This document shows, one piece after another, positions 12,566 through 24,470 of a stretch of DNA of 64,000 bases. The DNA comes from Bombus terrestris (Eukaryota > Arthropoda > Insecta > Hymenoptera > Apidae): the NCBI RefSeq assembly GCF_910591885.1, contig NC_063271.1:11525001-11589000 (forward strand). The letters are read 5' to 3'. How positions within the stretch are numbered: the stretch's first letter is position 1; every line of letters starts with the position of its first letter. Below the pieces are notes generated by a model, which made no database searches, was not told the origin of the DNA, and saw nothing but the letters and a program-made list of their open reading frames with translations. The translations under genes were made by a program, and so were the position numbers.

Positions 12566-13228
12566 TGTGTCGATTCATCTGAAAACGCACAAATATTTTG
12601 AGCATTACGAGCGATACGGAAAAATGTACCAAACAAATGTTACGCGATGTACATGTCATACCAATATTTATTTTATATTGGAAAGCTCTATGAAAGCTAT
12701 GTTTTTAGATGAAAACTATATCTTTCACATAGACTACTATCGAGATATTAAATTTCAACTTTGATATGATCCGGCATTGGCGTCATCCAATGTACATCAC
12801 GAGAAAGTTGCTTTGACAAACTTTGTGCATCATAATGGTTCTAAAAAGAGCGAATTGTGTGTATATCCATTGTATGTGTACTAAATACTATCCTTAAAAC
12901 AGTTAATCGCTTCTTTTCTACGTATTTACCATAAAATAATATGACTTTTTACCCTTCTTAAGAATTAATATCTCGATAGTGGTTTATGCGAAAAGTACAA
13001 GTAAAGCGTTTTTAAAATGTTCCAGTGTCGACTGCAAGAACACAGGAAAAAAAGATATAGTCCCTATTTAAAAATATAAACGTGAAATTTGTAGGGCTTT
13101 TCAAAGTCATTGTTTGATAAATTAAATATCGGTACGATATGTCTCCTTGGACATCGTACATTTGTTTCAAGCATTTTTGTTTTCGAGATATTTACATCAC
13201 GAGATATTTCCCAGACAAATGGCACATG
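12566..13228. mobile_element. fold-back DNA element with long inverted arms
   Basis: A left arm (about 12566-12760) and a right arm (about 12958-13228) are imperfect reverse complements along most of their length. The innermost match, ACTATCGAGATATTAA at 12736-12751 versus TTAATATCTCGATAGT at 12965-12980, is perfect over 16 bases. Another strong block pairs AAACAAATG plus CGATGT-type words near 12633 with their complements near 13160. The roughly 200-base loop holds no ORF. Long arms and no coding capacity fit a non-autonomous fold-back or long-TIR MITE. Outer limits and target duplication are uncertain. Confidence 0.6.
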
Positions 13229-14104
13229 TCTTACGATATTTAATTTTGAAACCTAAAATCCCAAGCTGAAAAGTACTTGAACGAGTATATGAAAGAAGGA
13301 TGACTTGTACATTTATTAACAAAAATCTAGATCCTTAATACCAAAACAAATATCTACTCTAGAAATTATTATATGAAATTCTCAAATAATTTCCAACCAG
13401 TTCCAAAGGAAATTTTAACTTTCTAGACAGTTTTTTTTCGGCTTTCACTCTGTTAGGTAGACTCACAAAATATTTTACCTCAAGGTAGCAAACGAATTCC
13501 TAAAATAACACACGTGCTCCGCAAAAATTCGTGCCAACGAAAATCTTAACGCGTTTACGCGGAACGTAAATCCGTAATTATCGAAACTTTTTTAACGATC
13601 TTCTTTGTAAGTTGTCCAAGCCCGTGACGAGGCTGTCAGGGCAGCGAAAGGCTTCGTTTTAAACTCGACGCGAAGCACCTGGTTGGTTATAGTCGATAAT
13701 GCTTATGCACGACTTGCTTCAACCACTTTGAACTTGGAGGGTCGTGTAAATCGCATGGAAAACGGGCTAGTAGGTCACCCTACTTTCGTCCGTTACATTC
13801 CACGATACACGTTCAACATACCGTAGAAATTTCCTTTGTTTATCCACTTTTACTTTTACGTTTATAGCTGGCGGTTCGATGGCGCCGCCATCGTTTCGTT
13901 CGCGTTTACACTCGATATCTGGCGACGTTGATGATTCAGGATTTAATGGTACTTGCATGACATGTGTATATGAAATTTTTATTTTTAAAACGAATACTGG
14001 GAACGGGATCTTTTTCTTTCGACATCCCTGTAAGCTTATTTTTCGGGTATCTTATCATGTATTTGCGAGGATAAACTTCGTGAAACATAAAGTTAATATG
14101 TAAG
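13229..14104. other. no gene recognised; small hairpin at 13877-13893
   Basis: AT-rich at first, CpG-rich at about 13500-13930. CGATGGC / GCCATCG with a 3-base loop forms a small hairpin at 13877-13893. Short open frames on both strands have no known motif. Confidence 0.45.
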
Positions 14105-14131
14105 CCGAGAGAGAGAGAGAGAGGGAGAGAA
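14105..14131 (+). repeat. (GA)n microsatellite
   Basis: Almost uninterrupted GA dinucleotides with one GGG interruption near the 3' end. Confidence 0.9.
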
Positions 14132-14644
14132 GATATTACCTGATAACATATTGTGTTGTAAATTCGAAGATCGATTACATCAGAAATTCTCACGTTCGTT
14201 AAAAACTCATTTAAATTTTATCTAAAATTATAATTCCTCACTCGGCAAGCGAAAGATAATTCAACGTTACGCTATAGTTAACAATACGAGCGGAAACTAT
14301 GTTAACATCTACTGACGAATTCAAATCGTTTCCAATAAAAAGCTTCCATTTCGTGCGAATGTTACGTTTCATTGTTTGTATTCATAAAGCAGTTAGTTTA
14401 TAAGAGTTGGTTTCGAACCTCAAGATGAGTGATTGTAAAGTTCAAAAATATACTTATGAGAACTTTGACATTTGAAAAAATCGAAGCTCATAAAAGTAGT
14501 ACTGGAACCTTGAAAGATTAGAAACTATACCACAGATATATCATACTATACGATATGAACTATGTTCGCTACAATTCAATACCGTAAACAGAAATCTATC
14601 TTAAGCCTCTGATTAAAGTATTTAAAAAATATATCAGACGAAGA

Positions 14645-14950
14645 CTACTTGCGAAAGTGTTTCATATATGTAATTATCGAAGTACTTACAAACATGTAAA
14701 ATCTTACCTCATCTAGCTCTAAGATTACATAATTAAATTTCGAATTATTTAGTAATACTTTCGTATAAGCGAACAAATTTGATATCATGAACATGAAATA
14801 TAGAAGCTGATAAAAAGAGGCTTCGTTGGAAAATAAGGGCATACGCAAAAACTTTTTGTACCCACTGTACTTGATCCCATTCTTAGTCAATAAACATTCG
14901 AACATGAACATTCTTACAATCTTATCGTTGTGGCATATGGTGAGACTTAC
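14645..14950 (-). other. open frame ending at a strong 5' splice-like site
   Basis: A frame of about 105 codons is open on the minus strand. It contains a hydrophobic segment (FYQLLYFMFMISNLFAYTKV) followed by LELDE and then GTAAGA preceded by GATGAG, a good donor context at about 14701-14706. A pyrimidine-rich acceptor-like TCAG lies inside (near 14807), in frame with QLLYFMF. The peptide could be part of a membrane protein, but no receptor family can be named from so little sequence. Confidence 0.2.
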
Positions 14951-15025
14951 CTGACCCACAAAGCTAAAAGCTCAGTACACCGATCAATCTCCATAAATGT
15001 TCCAATTCGAAACGCGACTAGCTTC
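14951..15025 (-). CDS. candidate 75-base internal exon, unknown protein
   Basis: On the minus strand a moderately good acceptor (CCGCCTATTTAG just above 15025) is followed by 75 bases and then a near-consensus donor, GGGTCAG/GTAAGTC. Only one of three frames is open across the piece. It starts with one base completing a codon and ends with two bases of the next codon. The peptide begins KLVAFRIGTFMEID and continues with CTELLALWV. This fit of acceptor, open frame and donor is suggestive, but short exons arise by chance in 64 kb. No family is recognised. Joining it to the open frame at 14645-14950 needs a weak acceptor, so the pair is not asserted as one transcript. Confidence 0.28.
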
Positions 15026-16401
15026 CTAAATAGGCGGCTATAAACTTAATCGGACTGCATATTTACCAATATCGCTGGAAAGCGTTTCGTGTCGCATGAA
15101 AGCGAAAATAAAGACGCTCGTCACGTAACCACAACGAAAATGTTCCACTGTATGTATGTATACACGACGTACATATATATATGCAAGACTGTTTTAAGCA
15201 CGAAACGTCGTGAAGTCTCATAATTTTGATCGCACAAGCTACGGCGATAAAACAGGGCGAAATTGCCAAAGCAAACACACACAGTCGGTCGACATACGCG
15301 CGTACCACCTAGCTGAGGGTTAAAATTACGCTCTGACTACAGGTCAGGCTCGAGATTCGTTTGGCAACCCTGTCATTTTCCTCGAGAGCCCTTAACGAGT
15401 CCCGGCCCTACCTTCCTCTTCATCCCTGTCACCCTCGAAAAAAAGCAACCCCTCTTCTCGAGCCAAGGTGAAATAAAAGCTGTTACACTCGGTAACGAGC
15501 TCGGAACAAGCAATAACGTCGCATGGAAATTTATTACGGTAAACACGGACGCATCCCGAGGCCCCGTTGCTCATCGCGATCGCGCAGTAAAACGCGTTTC
15601 AAATAATTGCCCTGCTTGCCCTTTCGTACTTCTTTGCTCCCGCTGGGAAAAGACAAGAAGTAAATTTCTCTTGAAAACCTTTTCAAACTCTTTCCATACA
15701 GATTTCCTCTTCAGGATTCATTTAGGTGTTTCTTTAAGTCTCATTACGTTAGGTTTCTTTTTATACTATTTGTACAATTAAGGGATTTATTAGATTTGGA
15801 TTGAATGGGAAGCTTATGTGTTTTTGGAATATTAGATACAGTCGTATGACCACAGAATTGATGTATTGTAATCAATAACGTATAAACCCTGTTACTATCT
15901 ACCAATATTCTAGATTGCATAGAAAGAATGATAATAATAGCGATATAATCCTTTTCCCATTTCCAATATTCAAAATAATAAATCAACTAACGATCACAAC
16001 TATTACAATATGTTCTATATTAATCAACATTGTGTTCCTTAAAATTCTACCTTTCCCAACTCAATACCGAAACGACAACTAACCATTATCAATTTTTTAA
16101 ACAATATATAGTACAATTTATCCTTGTTACAATTCTACGCATGGTAAAATCAACATGACAGCCAACGATAAATCAATAAATCCAACTAACAGCCCCCCCA
16201 TAGCTCGACCTATTCACTGATTATCAACTGTCCCAAGTTTCAAGTAGAAAACTACCGCCACTGATCAGACCGAGCGTTACGCGGCACCGTGGTACTTCTG
16301 GTTCTACCGAAGCACTTCATAACGCATTAAGAGGCAGTTTTCTTCGTTTCATAATCGATTACGTAAAGCAACGACGAACAGTTATGGTTCCGTTTTTGCA
16401 G
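15026..16401. other. no gene recognised
   Basis: Includes a short alternating TA/GT-rich patch at 15150-15185 and a CpG-rich patch at 15290-15600 with small minus-strand open frames of no known type. AT-rich DNA follows. Confidence 0.45.
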
Positions 16402-16474
16402 GGAATATTTCGTGTCCGTGGAAGGCTCGAGAAGAAATGGGTCGACGAAGTCCGTGGAAGCTGTCGAATCTCAG
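16402..16474 (+). CDS. candidate 73-base internal exon, unknown protein
   Basis: The acceptor GGTTCCGTTTTTGCAG ends at 16401 and a donor-like CTCAG/GTACGC begins at 16475. Between them one frame is open, beginning with one base that completes a codon and ending on a codon boundary. The peptide includes EYFVSVEGSRRNG and ends SVEAVESQ. It is hydrophilic and Ser/Glu/Arg-rich, like a linker in a larger protein. The same frame remains open downstream to 16849, so the donor is not forced. No family is recognised. Confidence rests only on the splice signals and composition. Confidence 0.28.
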
Positions 16475-16849
16475 GTACGCTCGAAATCGATCGTTAAAAG
16501 CGAGCTCAGACGATTTTTGCCAACAATACGAGCGGCCTATAAAACCACAGCAGATACCTCTCTCCCCCGCGTTTGGCTTCGTTATATTGGATTCTGCGAA
16601 TCAATAAACCTCGCTTGCGTCACGACCATGCTGATCCTAATGCAACGAGCTTGCAACGCGTGTTTCAACGCTTCTGCACAGAACAGAGAAATCTTCGATT
16701 CGTTTGTTGATTCCGCACGCTGTAAAGAATGCTTTGCTTTTATTTGTTTTTCACATAGAATTCAGGTATTAATAATGGAAATTGTAATTCTTCCATCATC
16801 GTGTTTCTTTCTATCAAATTTGGGTATTGCATTGAACAAAATATTTTAA
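16475..16849 (+). other. open frame continuing past the candidate exon
   Basis: The frame of the preceding candidate exon stays open to a TAA at 16849. It crosses the TATA-like box at 16538 and ends in a hydrophobic, Cys-containing tail. Composition is intermediate. It may be non-coding read-through. Confidence 0.15.
16538..16544 (+). promoter_or_regulatory. TATA-like box in a GC-rich context
   Basis: TATAAAA is flanked by GCGGCC upstream and CCACAGCAG downstream, which stands out from the AT-rich background. A start site would be expected near 16568, but no clear initiator is present there. Confidence 0.25.
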
Positions 16850-19800
16850 GTATATTCTGAAATGTTTCTAAGAGAATAGCGCTCGTTGTGTATAAGTTGC
16901 TAATAACAGTAGGTAGAAATGCCACTCGTTAAAACGAATAATGATGCACGTGTAAATTAAGATAATACATATCGTACTTGTTACTAAATAACGAACAAAA
17001 TGTTTACTCATATTGGGAACAAAATAACTTTTATCGTATTATAGCTATGTTTAAAATGTATTAGTGTAGATAGTGTAACTAAGAAAGGTCAATGACGTAT
17101 TAAATAAAAATTTGCAATTTTCGACTGTTTTATGTTTTAAACTGTAAAGCATTTCTTAGGAAATGTCTTTTTTTGAAATTATTTATAATTATCCGGAAAG
17201 TTTCTTATTTTCCTTAACAATGAAGTTTTCTTATTAGGAGAATCGACGAGAAAGCAACGCGTAAACATAACTTTCTATTTTTAAAACACGTGTTGTTTCA
17301 GACGTTTGGTTGAATTTGTTCAGTCATTCCCGTCATAGGAATAATATTTGTTGATTTCGTGCGAAAACGTTGAAGCTTCCATGAAATAAACAAGTGTTTG
17401 TAAAATAATTTGAACTGTTATCCCATCGATGAAGAATTAAACGGTGATTACCGTGGCAAAAATTAAATCTCTGCTCCTGTATGACATCAGGAAATTTCAA
17501 CTGTGAACAAAGTTCACAACGAGCCACCGGCAATATTTAAGGATTGCAACCTTTCGTCGTGAGGAAGCAAAGCTGAGAAAAACGATATGTCAAACAGAGT
17601 TCACGGATGATCACTAAAAAGAGAACACTTGTTAAATGTCACTGCTTTCACCGTCAGCTTTATAATCATACTTAATGATACGATGAATAATGACTTTCCC
17701 TCTTACCATTTTCCTTACATTACCTACAAAAAGATCATTACTTTTATTATATCACCTTAAGAATTAAAATTCTACAACTACATACAATCTCTAACATCGT
17801 GTGACTTGGAAATTATGTACACGTGTATCTATTTTTTTTTTTCATCTATATTTTTACATTCTATTTTATATCTTATTCATGTATTCTAATAATTTAATGG
17901 TATATAAACGAATTAAAGGCGAAATTTAAACGGTGTTTCCATGCCAGAAATTTACCAGGAATCTCGTAAACAACAAAGCGCTACCCATCTCAATCGAAAT
18001 AAAGAGTAACGCAGTACACTATAAATATTTTCCCGGGGTTAAAGATCTAAAGTTTCTAAATCTTTACGTGTATTTACTTCCTTAATTTCTATTCTTTCTA
18101 AAATTCTCAGAAACTACTAACAATCACAGAATTTTTCAAAGAAACTCAAAAGATGTTTACGTAAGTACTTGCAATTTGTCATTCGTAATCCTTTCATGCA
18201 GTTAGTTTTGCCTAAAAGGAAGAGCAAAGTTACCCAAAACTGGCAGAATCTTCGAAACATATTTCCAGAGATGTTTACCTACGTCTAATTTCCTATTCAG
18301 AGTCCATTCACGTTTCGGTTTTTTTCATAAAAACGGAAACCAACGAGGCCTTCATGGACCAACCGAAAAGCGATTTATTAGCAGAACGGCGTTACGCGTT
18401 CGGAATGGAACAACGACCAACAATGGCGCGTCTCGCATTCGGCTTTCAGCGCTATTCTTGGCCAACCCGGGAGGCGATCCTGAAGTTGATGGATCGGTTG
18501 GTGACGCGCGAAAAGCGATCGTGCTTCCGCGAACTTCGTTCTCCTTCGACGTTCAAAGCAAGACGTATCGCGGCTGGAAAGGAGTGATTGCCAGAACTCT
18601 TCGTGAATTAACAAATCCAAGCTTGTAGATCAGATTAACGGCTCGAAAAGCTCGAGCTTTCTCTTTTTTCTTGCTGGGATGTCGTGGAAAATCATTTACT
18701 ATTTTTTGTTTGATTTTATTAAACAGAGAATCGCATGATTTCTAATTTTAACGCGCCGAAGAAAAGTATACCGACGAGTCGGATAAATTGTCGAGAAATC
18801 TCTTTTTCTTTCTTTATTATCATCTTAGAAATTGAGATTATTTCAGTCGTTTTTCTTGAAAATTATTAATGAAAACGACATGACATATAAATGACTATAA
18901 ATTATTCGTTTAGAATAAACTAGAGATTTAATATCATGTTACTATTCTAGTCGCAATGTATTGCATACATAAATTATGTTAATTAAAAATCATTAATTTT
19001 TCCTTCTGAAATTTTTCTCATGAGATTTTCCTTGCGAGTTCTCCTTCGCACTATGACGGATAAAAGAAATACATTTACATTGTATAACGTCCTTTTTCAT
19101 ATGTAGAAATAGCATCGAAAAAAAAACAAAATAGGCAAGGTATAATATACAATAACTAGGTATCTACATTATATTATAAATGCCTACGAACATTTTATAT
19201 TACTATGTATTACATGACAGTATACTTTTCAAGTCGTATCACTTGTTTGAATTTAGCAAAGCAAAATTAAAAAGAACAATTTGAAATAGCCCTTAATTTC
19301 TACATTATTCGCAAAATACAAATAATCTATTACATTCTATTATATCTATATACACCTAACTAACTTTACAAAAAAACACATTACAACAGAAAATAACTTT
19401 ACTCGTTTCTTGTATCCATCACATTGTTTTCTTAAGACTTTTTCACTCCGTTCCTCGAAACAAAAAAAGAAAGAATGCAGGAATAATTATCAGACTTTCG
19501 CTTGTGGATTCAACATAGAAAATCAGTTTCCTCCTTACAGGGATCCAGGCTTTTTACATGGAGCAAAAAACGTGAGAAATTGCACCGGAGCGTGCAAATA
19601 GTAGCCGATTCTCAGCTTGGACTAAAAGCAGACGCTGATTTACAAGGCCAATAGCGTTTATCGCGTCTAGCGAAGTCTGTAAAACAAAGCGGAGGTCCGA
19701 GACCCTTTTAAGGGACGATAGACACGCTGTTTCTCACCCTATTTCGTTCAAGAGAGAATGCGAAAGAAGTGGAAGCGATGAAAATTCGACTTTTCTCTCA

Positions 19801-21410
19801 CTCCCTGGTAAAACGTGTCTACACGCATTGCTTGATGGCCTAGTAAAGGCCGAATGTGTCAGGAAAATTTATTTCGATCACGAGGGTGGATGAATTGTAG
19901 CGTCAGCGAGAACTCGTCTCGTGTTACTCCCTTCTCTGCCTGTAAAATTTGTGTTTCACGTTTCCAGCTTTCTCCGCGTTCGTTTTTCCGCGAATTTCCC
20001 GATGAATATATATGTATACACGCGTGGCCTCTATAGTGCAAAAAGAGCTCGTCGAGATTGAATTCGCATTATAGTGGAGATCGGTCGAAAGCGTAAAATG
20101 CAATTTCCCTGAAAGTGCTTCATAAATGTTGCAATTTATTTCTGTTAATTGGTACGGGAATGAGAACGCGTGAATCAATGGAATAAAAGGGACTAAGGTT
20201 GAAATACTGAATCTCTAAATCTGAAACTTAACATTCCACAATTCAAGTCCTAATTCATCGCTTCTATATTTTCTCAGAATCCTGTCATATTCAAATCTCA
20301 AAATCTTATATATAATTATACATGCATACAATAATATATTATATATACCTATATAAACTTCTACTTCGAACACCTAGTCTATCAGTTATTAAAAAAATTG
20401 TCAAAGTAATACTATTGTACATATCGCGATTAATCAGAACAAAACGCATTAATTTTCAATAATCGTTGTTTCAACACTGTGGTAATGAAGAGACGACGAA
20501 TCGTCACGTAATAATTGGCAGAGGACACTAATTCCGAGGACAAGCACGATTGATTTTATACTCAACTAAACTCATCTACGCTCCGTGTGCGCACCTGACC
20601 AATCTCCTTTTTTCATCATGGCGACGTTTAATCTCGTCTTTTCCCGTCGTAGAGAAACGTAGTTACCGGAATTTATTGCCAGTACGAATTCTCAGCCTTC
20701 AATATCGGCATATTAATTTTCGGCTGGCGCACGAGAGACGTTCGATCGCTTTGTTAATTATTAGCCGATTTTTAATCGTCTCGAGGTTAAGACCTGCAGA
20801 AATTCATGCCGACATAACGATGTGAAGTACTGTAAGAATTTTAGAAATATTGTGATGATCCACGCAAAATTCTCATTAGATAAATGGTTTACGCTAATTA
20901 TACGTACTTAAAAATAATATGTCAAACGATCGATATTTCGTTCGACCTCGTTGTAGTCCTAGAACTTGTATGTTCCAATCTCGCTCTTCTCTCAATACAT
21001 AGAAACACTTAACTTTTTAAAGAAAAATTTATCATAAAATTTAAAAGAGGAGATCGTGCGCATTAACAACGATGCTTTCAGCGACGATAAGATTGAAAGT
21101 GCAAAATTCAAGTATCACGCAGCCATTGATGCTTTCAGAAACGAACTGCTTTTAACCTACAAGAAAAATTATCTTTTTTACGAATTACTAAGAAAAACAT
21201 AATGTACTAAAATTTCAAACCAGTTTTATCAAAGATCGATAGGTGTATTTACCGTTTAGTTGATGAATAATTTACTAGAGTACAATGTTACGTATATAGA
21301 GTCAACAAGAAATAAACTTGACTTTTAACCTTTAACGAAAAGTTTTTCTCGAAAGGGTGACAACAATATTCGAACGAGCTTTTGTTTTTTCGTGGATACA
21401 AACGAGAGTA
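16850..21410. other. long region with no gene recognised
   Basis: Mainly AT-rich. CpG-rich patches at about 18330-18620, 19600-20060 and 20560-20820 carry small open frames on one or both strands without recognisable motifs. A T-rich run lies at about 17830. No transposon ends or RNA genes were found. Confidence 0.5.
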
Positions 21411-21421
21411 GGGGGGGGGGG
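21411..21421 (+). repeat. G homopolymer of 11
   Basis: Eleven consecutive G, unusual in AT-rich DNA, followed by a purine-rich stretch (gagatagagaca). Confidence 0.9.
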
Positions 21422-21725
21422 AGATAGAGACAGGGATGAGATGAGAGTTCCGGTGACCAGGTCTGACTAACATGTTTTTGCGCAGACCTCGAAAGCTTTA
21501 TTTGCCGAGCGAGATTTTCCAATTAAACCGTGATTAATCCGCGCGACGAATGCTTAGGGCCGAATGTTTACGGCTCAGGGGAAATAAGTTGCTGGTATAC
21601 AGAGCGTGGAAAATCGATACACACAGTGAGGGCAGGGTGTAGCGGGTAGGGTTTGGGTGCAGAGGAATCGACGATAATCCGATTTCGATGGACGGCACGA
21701 GTTGGATAATTCGTTTGCCTCGTGC

Positions 21726-21832
21726 CACTCCAAATAGAGAAAGAGAGATAGGGAGGTAGTGAAAGAGAGAAAAAGAGATAGAGGGATAGAGAAAGAGAGG
21801 TAGAGAAATAGAAAGAGAGGAGAAAAATGAGT
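21726..21832 (+). repeat. purine-rich (GAGAAAGAGATA)-type low-complexity tract
   Basis: About 105 bases are almost entirely A and G with few T, built from irregular gagaaagagagata units. The strand asymmetry could support triplex formation. The overlapping minus-strand open frame is simply the Leu/Ser-rich translation of this tract. Confidence 0.85.
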
Positions 21833-24470
21833 GTGTTCTATCTTCGTCTCCATCCTGCTTTTCTGTATTTCTATCTCTGTTATCGATGGAACTATTGAAT
21901 TCCGTTTTCCTCGACTCGCGTGACTCGAATCGCGAAAAAATTCGAACTGCGTAGAGAGGAAAAGCGCTTCGCGATCGTTCGAAATGACTTTACATTCCAT
22001 GAAATAGTTCGAGGATAAAATTCTTCGATCGAATAGTTTCGTCGTTACGATTTTTATTAGTTACTTCTTATTGGGTCTTCCGATTATCTTAACTTGGGGA
22101 TTTACTTAGTCGCGATAGTTGGGAAAATAGAGAAATTGTGTTTGTGGGGAAACTGATATACGATCATAGGTACTGTATAAAAACATGATTCTAAAGGAGA
22201 AATATATAATGAACGATGTTAAACGATGGATATAATACTAGAATTACATTACATATAGCAAAATGTAACATGTAAAACAGCGTTGTTAAGTTAAAAACAG
22301 TCATTTGTATGAGCTACATAACATCCTCAAACTGGTTGCTTCATTTGCATAATGTATAAAACATTTCGCAGCGTATTTTACGAGCGAATAAAGATGTTTA
22401 AGTTGGCGATTCTTTAATTATTAAACAGTGTCTCCAAGAACTAGAAATTATTTTGCAATGTTTCCCTTGCGTAAAGAAAGAAGCGAAAGATCACCTATAC
22501 CCAAATGATGTTGTCACTCTCACGAACTTAATATATTCAATTCTTCATTCATGGATCATTCAAAGTATTAATTTCATTATATGAGAATAATACTACTAAT
22601 AATAATGAGAATTATATATATTCTAATTTACAAATTGTATTCAACGATTTAATCATTTTGAGTATCAACCTTACAAATACTATGAGTAGTAAAAATTTAA
22701 AAAACGATTATAATGTACTTATAAATTACTGGATTATTACTTTAATTACACCTTCTATTATAATAAATAACTAAAAATGAGTAATAGAAACCATCGCTTA
22801 AACGAAAACAAAAGCTTTCTGCTTTTACGTTTTATTATAATCCAACAGGCAATTTCAATCAATTAATTCGTCAAACGCGAGTCGCTGACGCGATACGCCA
22901 TCTCGTATAGCCAGCAGCGACCTTGCTATTATTGTCACACTATTTTCATAAGCAGCTCGGGCAAATCTGACGTAAATAAATGCGTAAATACCCCTATATC
23001 GCATTTTCACCCATTAATTAATTAACGCACCTAATCTGCTAATTTGTTTGACACACATACACATATACGACTCCTAAGCGCGAATGGAAATCGCCATTTC
23101 CGCAGTAGGAAAAGCATGTTCCAGACAGCGTTACGACCTCAACGTAATTTGTCGTAATAGGCATGTTTGTTTGATGTAATACCAAGAGACTGAGTCATTA
23201 CGATCGTTCCAGATCGCGAGCAACCTTGAAGAAAAGCGAAACGCCCCGCATCGGCTGGCAACGAATACAATTTCTAGATCGATTTGTCGAACCAATGTTA
23301 TTATTTACCTTTTAAAGGAAGCTGCATTGCAACGGACGATTCGGGTTGTCGTCACGATATTCTCACACCATAACTCTACTTTTAGCGTAGAAGCACAACT
23401 TTGGTATCTACTCGATCGATAATCTTATTTGTTAATGTACCAATGAACTAAATATCCTACTCTCCAATCGTATATGAATGACATTTTTAAAACGATTTTA
23501 CAGTCAGTTATAGGAGTCTATATACGTATATTTAATGAATTCTATGTACACGTATTATTTACCGAAAGAAATTAGAAACGTATTTGGACACTTACAGAAA
23601 TGATTTACTAGTGCATATTATGCGTCTTATATAAAACATTTTAAGATTTCAGTAGCATTATGTATAATGGAACACGTTTATTATATTAATAAAATTTGAA
23701 ACAAATGGGAAATATACGTACGTATACATAGAAGAATATAATCATAGCATTTGAACGGTCAGTTATTTATTATACTAGTAAACTAAAAAATATTCACTGA
23801 GATCGCTCTTGGCACTAATCATATACTGAAGACTGTTATGCATGTTGCACAGTACGTTTTTAACTAAATATATATTTACAGCAAATATTTTGCAACTTTT
23901 ATATGCACTTCTAGATTCGTTTCAAATTTTACAAATAGAATCATGATAGTCATGTCTTATTATAATGTTGATAAAACTTTAGAAAGTTTCGTATGACGCA
24001 TGTAGTATATTCATCAAAATTTGTTTTGTTAATATTTTTTTGTGTTTCGAATATTTTCATGTATCACAGTACGTATAGTCTATATGAGCTCCTTAAATGT
24101 CAAATCGATCAACTCTTTCTTACTTCTTTAATTTCATTACATAAATACACGATTAATATACAATTCTTGAGAAACAAATGGCTAATTTTCGTAAGTTGAG
24201 ATAAATTTAAAAAACAATGTTTGTAAGTTCATCAATGTCTTTTGAACGGCTCATGTAACATATAGCAAAGTCTCTAAGTCCGATTAATATAAAATATGGT
24301 ACAAAAAGATTTTTAGAACTAACCTCCTAATTAAAGAGTGTAAGCAGGATTTTCTAAGACACTACACATCACTGTCACCTTTTTTATTAATTTAAGAAAT
24401 AAAGACTAAGACGTAGATCGTAAAACCGAAGCTAAACATACATATATTTTAGTGTCATCTTAAACGGTGA
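21833..24470. other. AT-rich stretch, no gene recognised
   Basis: Strongly AT-rich from 22000, with one moderately CpG-rich patch at 22860-23400. A TGAGTCAT (AP-1-like) word occurs near 23191. Nothing else was supported. Confidence 0.5.

Noticed and set aside
14645..14950. Odorant or gustatory receptor fragment
   Set aside because: The hydrophobic helix is suggestive, but none of the diagnostic C-terminal motifs is visible. T-rich DNA gives hydrophobic frames by itself.
21575..22000. 141-codon minus ORF as a membrane protein
   Set aside because: Its Leu/Ser/Phe-rich core is the translation of the purine-rich simple repeat at 21726-21832.
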